A DNA stretch of 60,869 nucleotides, from positions 1-60,869 of the forward strand of contig JAFYWF010000020.1 of assembly GCA_017558145.1 (NCBI GenBank), read 5' to 3'. The translations under genes and the position numbers were made by a program. The notes beneath the pieces are model-generated. The model was not told the origin of the DNA, ran no database searches, and saw nothing but the letters and a program-made list of their open reading frames with translations. The number at the start of each line of letters is the position of its first letter. Position 1 is the stretch's first letter. Below, one piece after another: positions 60,725-60,869 of this stretch. Source of the stretch: Lachnospiraceae bacterium (GTDB lineage Bacteria > Bacillota > Clostridia > Lachnospirales > Lachnospiraceae).

Positions 60725-60869
60725 TCGGGTAGGAGGTAAATAATTATTTTATTTACCGTCCTCCCACACCACCTAGCATACCGTTCGGTACTAGGCGATT
60801 CCTTAGTTTTCATAGACTATCAGATAATGGTCAAGCAAGGATGTATATCCTAACTTAGCTATTATTTTA
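60724..60869 (-). mobile_element. 3' end of a group II intron (domains V and VI)
   Basis: In minus sense, domain V is CGCCTAGTACC-GAAC-GGTATGCTAGGTG (60769-60796), followed by the conserved GGTGTGGGAGGACGG linker. A domain VI hairpin follows (GGTAAAT with ATTTACC, about 60735-60757) and then the typical CCTACCCGAT 3' end near 60724. The intron body and its reverse transcriptase would lie to the right of the window. The stretch 60800-60869 would be the part between the reverse transcriptase ORF and domain V. Confidence 0.8.

Overview
The window reads as a chromosomal piece of a low-GC, anaerobic gut-type Firmicute, most likely a member of the Lachnospiraceae. The grounds are the AT-rich DNA, strong AGGAGG ribosome binding sites, and the gene content: iron-sulfur serine dehydratase, Rnf-type proteins, a selenium-dependent molybdenum hydroxylase locus, a membrane-anchored C11 peptidase and DUF3791/DUF3990 cassettes. 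I cannot name the genus. Most genes lie on the minus strand. I see no rRNA, tRNA or CRISPR array.

Layout. 0-9 kb: housekeeping and metabolic genes (an orotate phosphoribosyltransferase-like gene broken by an in-frame amber codon, phosphoglucomutase, a MATE exporter, the two-subunit L-serine dehydratase, a ferredoxin-fused aldo/keto reductase, and a CNNM/CorC-type protein behind a highly structured, unassigned leader RNA). 9-20 kb: an OB-fold-like lipoprotein, a complete sugar ABC importer, and a polyamine importer (potA, potB, potCD fusion) whose ATPase carries an unusual insertion. Two intergenic palindromic elements sit in this stretch. 19.6-21.7 kb: a SIS-domain protein paired with a neutral-ceramidase-like protein.

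21.8-29.1 kb is the most striking operon. It encodes a NusG-II-domain protein, a Gx-type membrane protein, a 660-residue lipoprotein with four FMN-binding-like repeats, an ApbE flavin transferase, RnfC, RnfD, RnfG and an unknown 142-residue membrane protein. RnfA, RnfB and RnfE are not encoded here. It looks like a hybrid between an Rnf pump and a flavin-based extracellular electron transfer system.

29.3-45.2 kb: a ClC channel and a YdcF-type protein, then a selenium/molybdenum block. This holds the xdh hydroxylase subunits, a MocA-like nucleotidyltransferase, a BtuCD-type ABC importer (inferred to carry molybdate or tungstate), a purE gene on the other strand, a YqeC-XdhC fusion, YqeB, YedF, a cysteine desulfurase, a DUF3343 carrier and SelD. 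Together they would import the metal, activate selenium and mature a selenium-dependent molybdenum hydroxylase.

45.2-57.8 kb: a C11 peptidase, an orphan VirD4-like ATPase, pgi, a DUF554 protein, unknown lipoprotein, cysteine-rich and membrane proteins, an ArsC-family protein, and an AAA ATPase whose promoter is bracketed by an 18-bp inverted repeat. 57.9-60.9 kb is a graveyard of mobile DNA: a replication-initiator remnant, a three-gene DUF3791/DUF3990 (ADP-ribosyltransferase-like) cassette, a frameshifted nucleotidyltransferase, a truncated MobV-type relaxase, and the 3' end of a group II intron running off the right edge.
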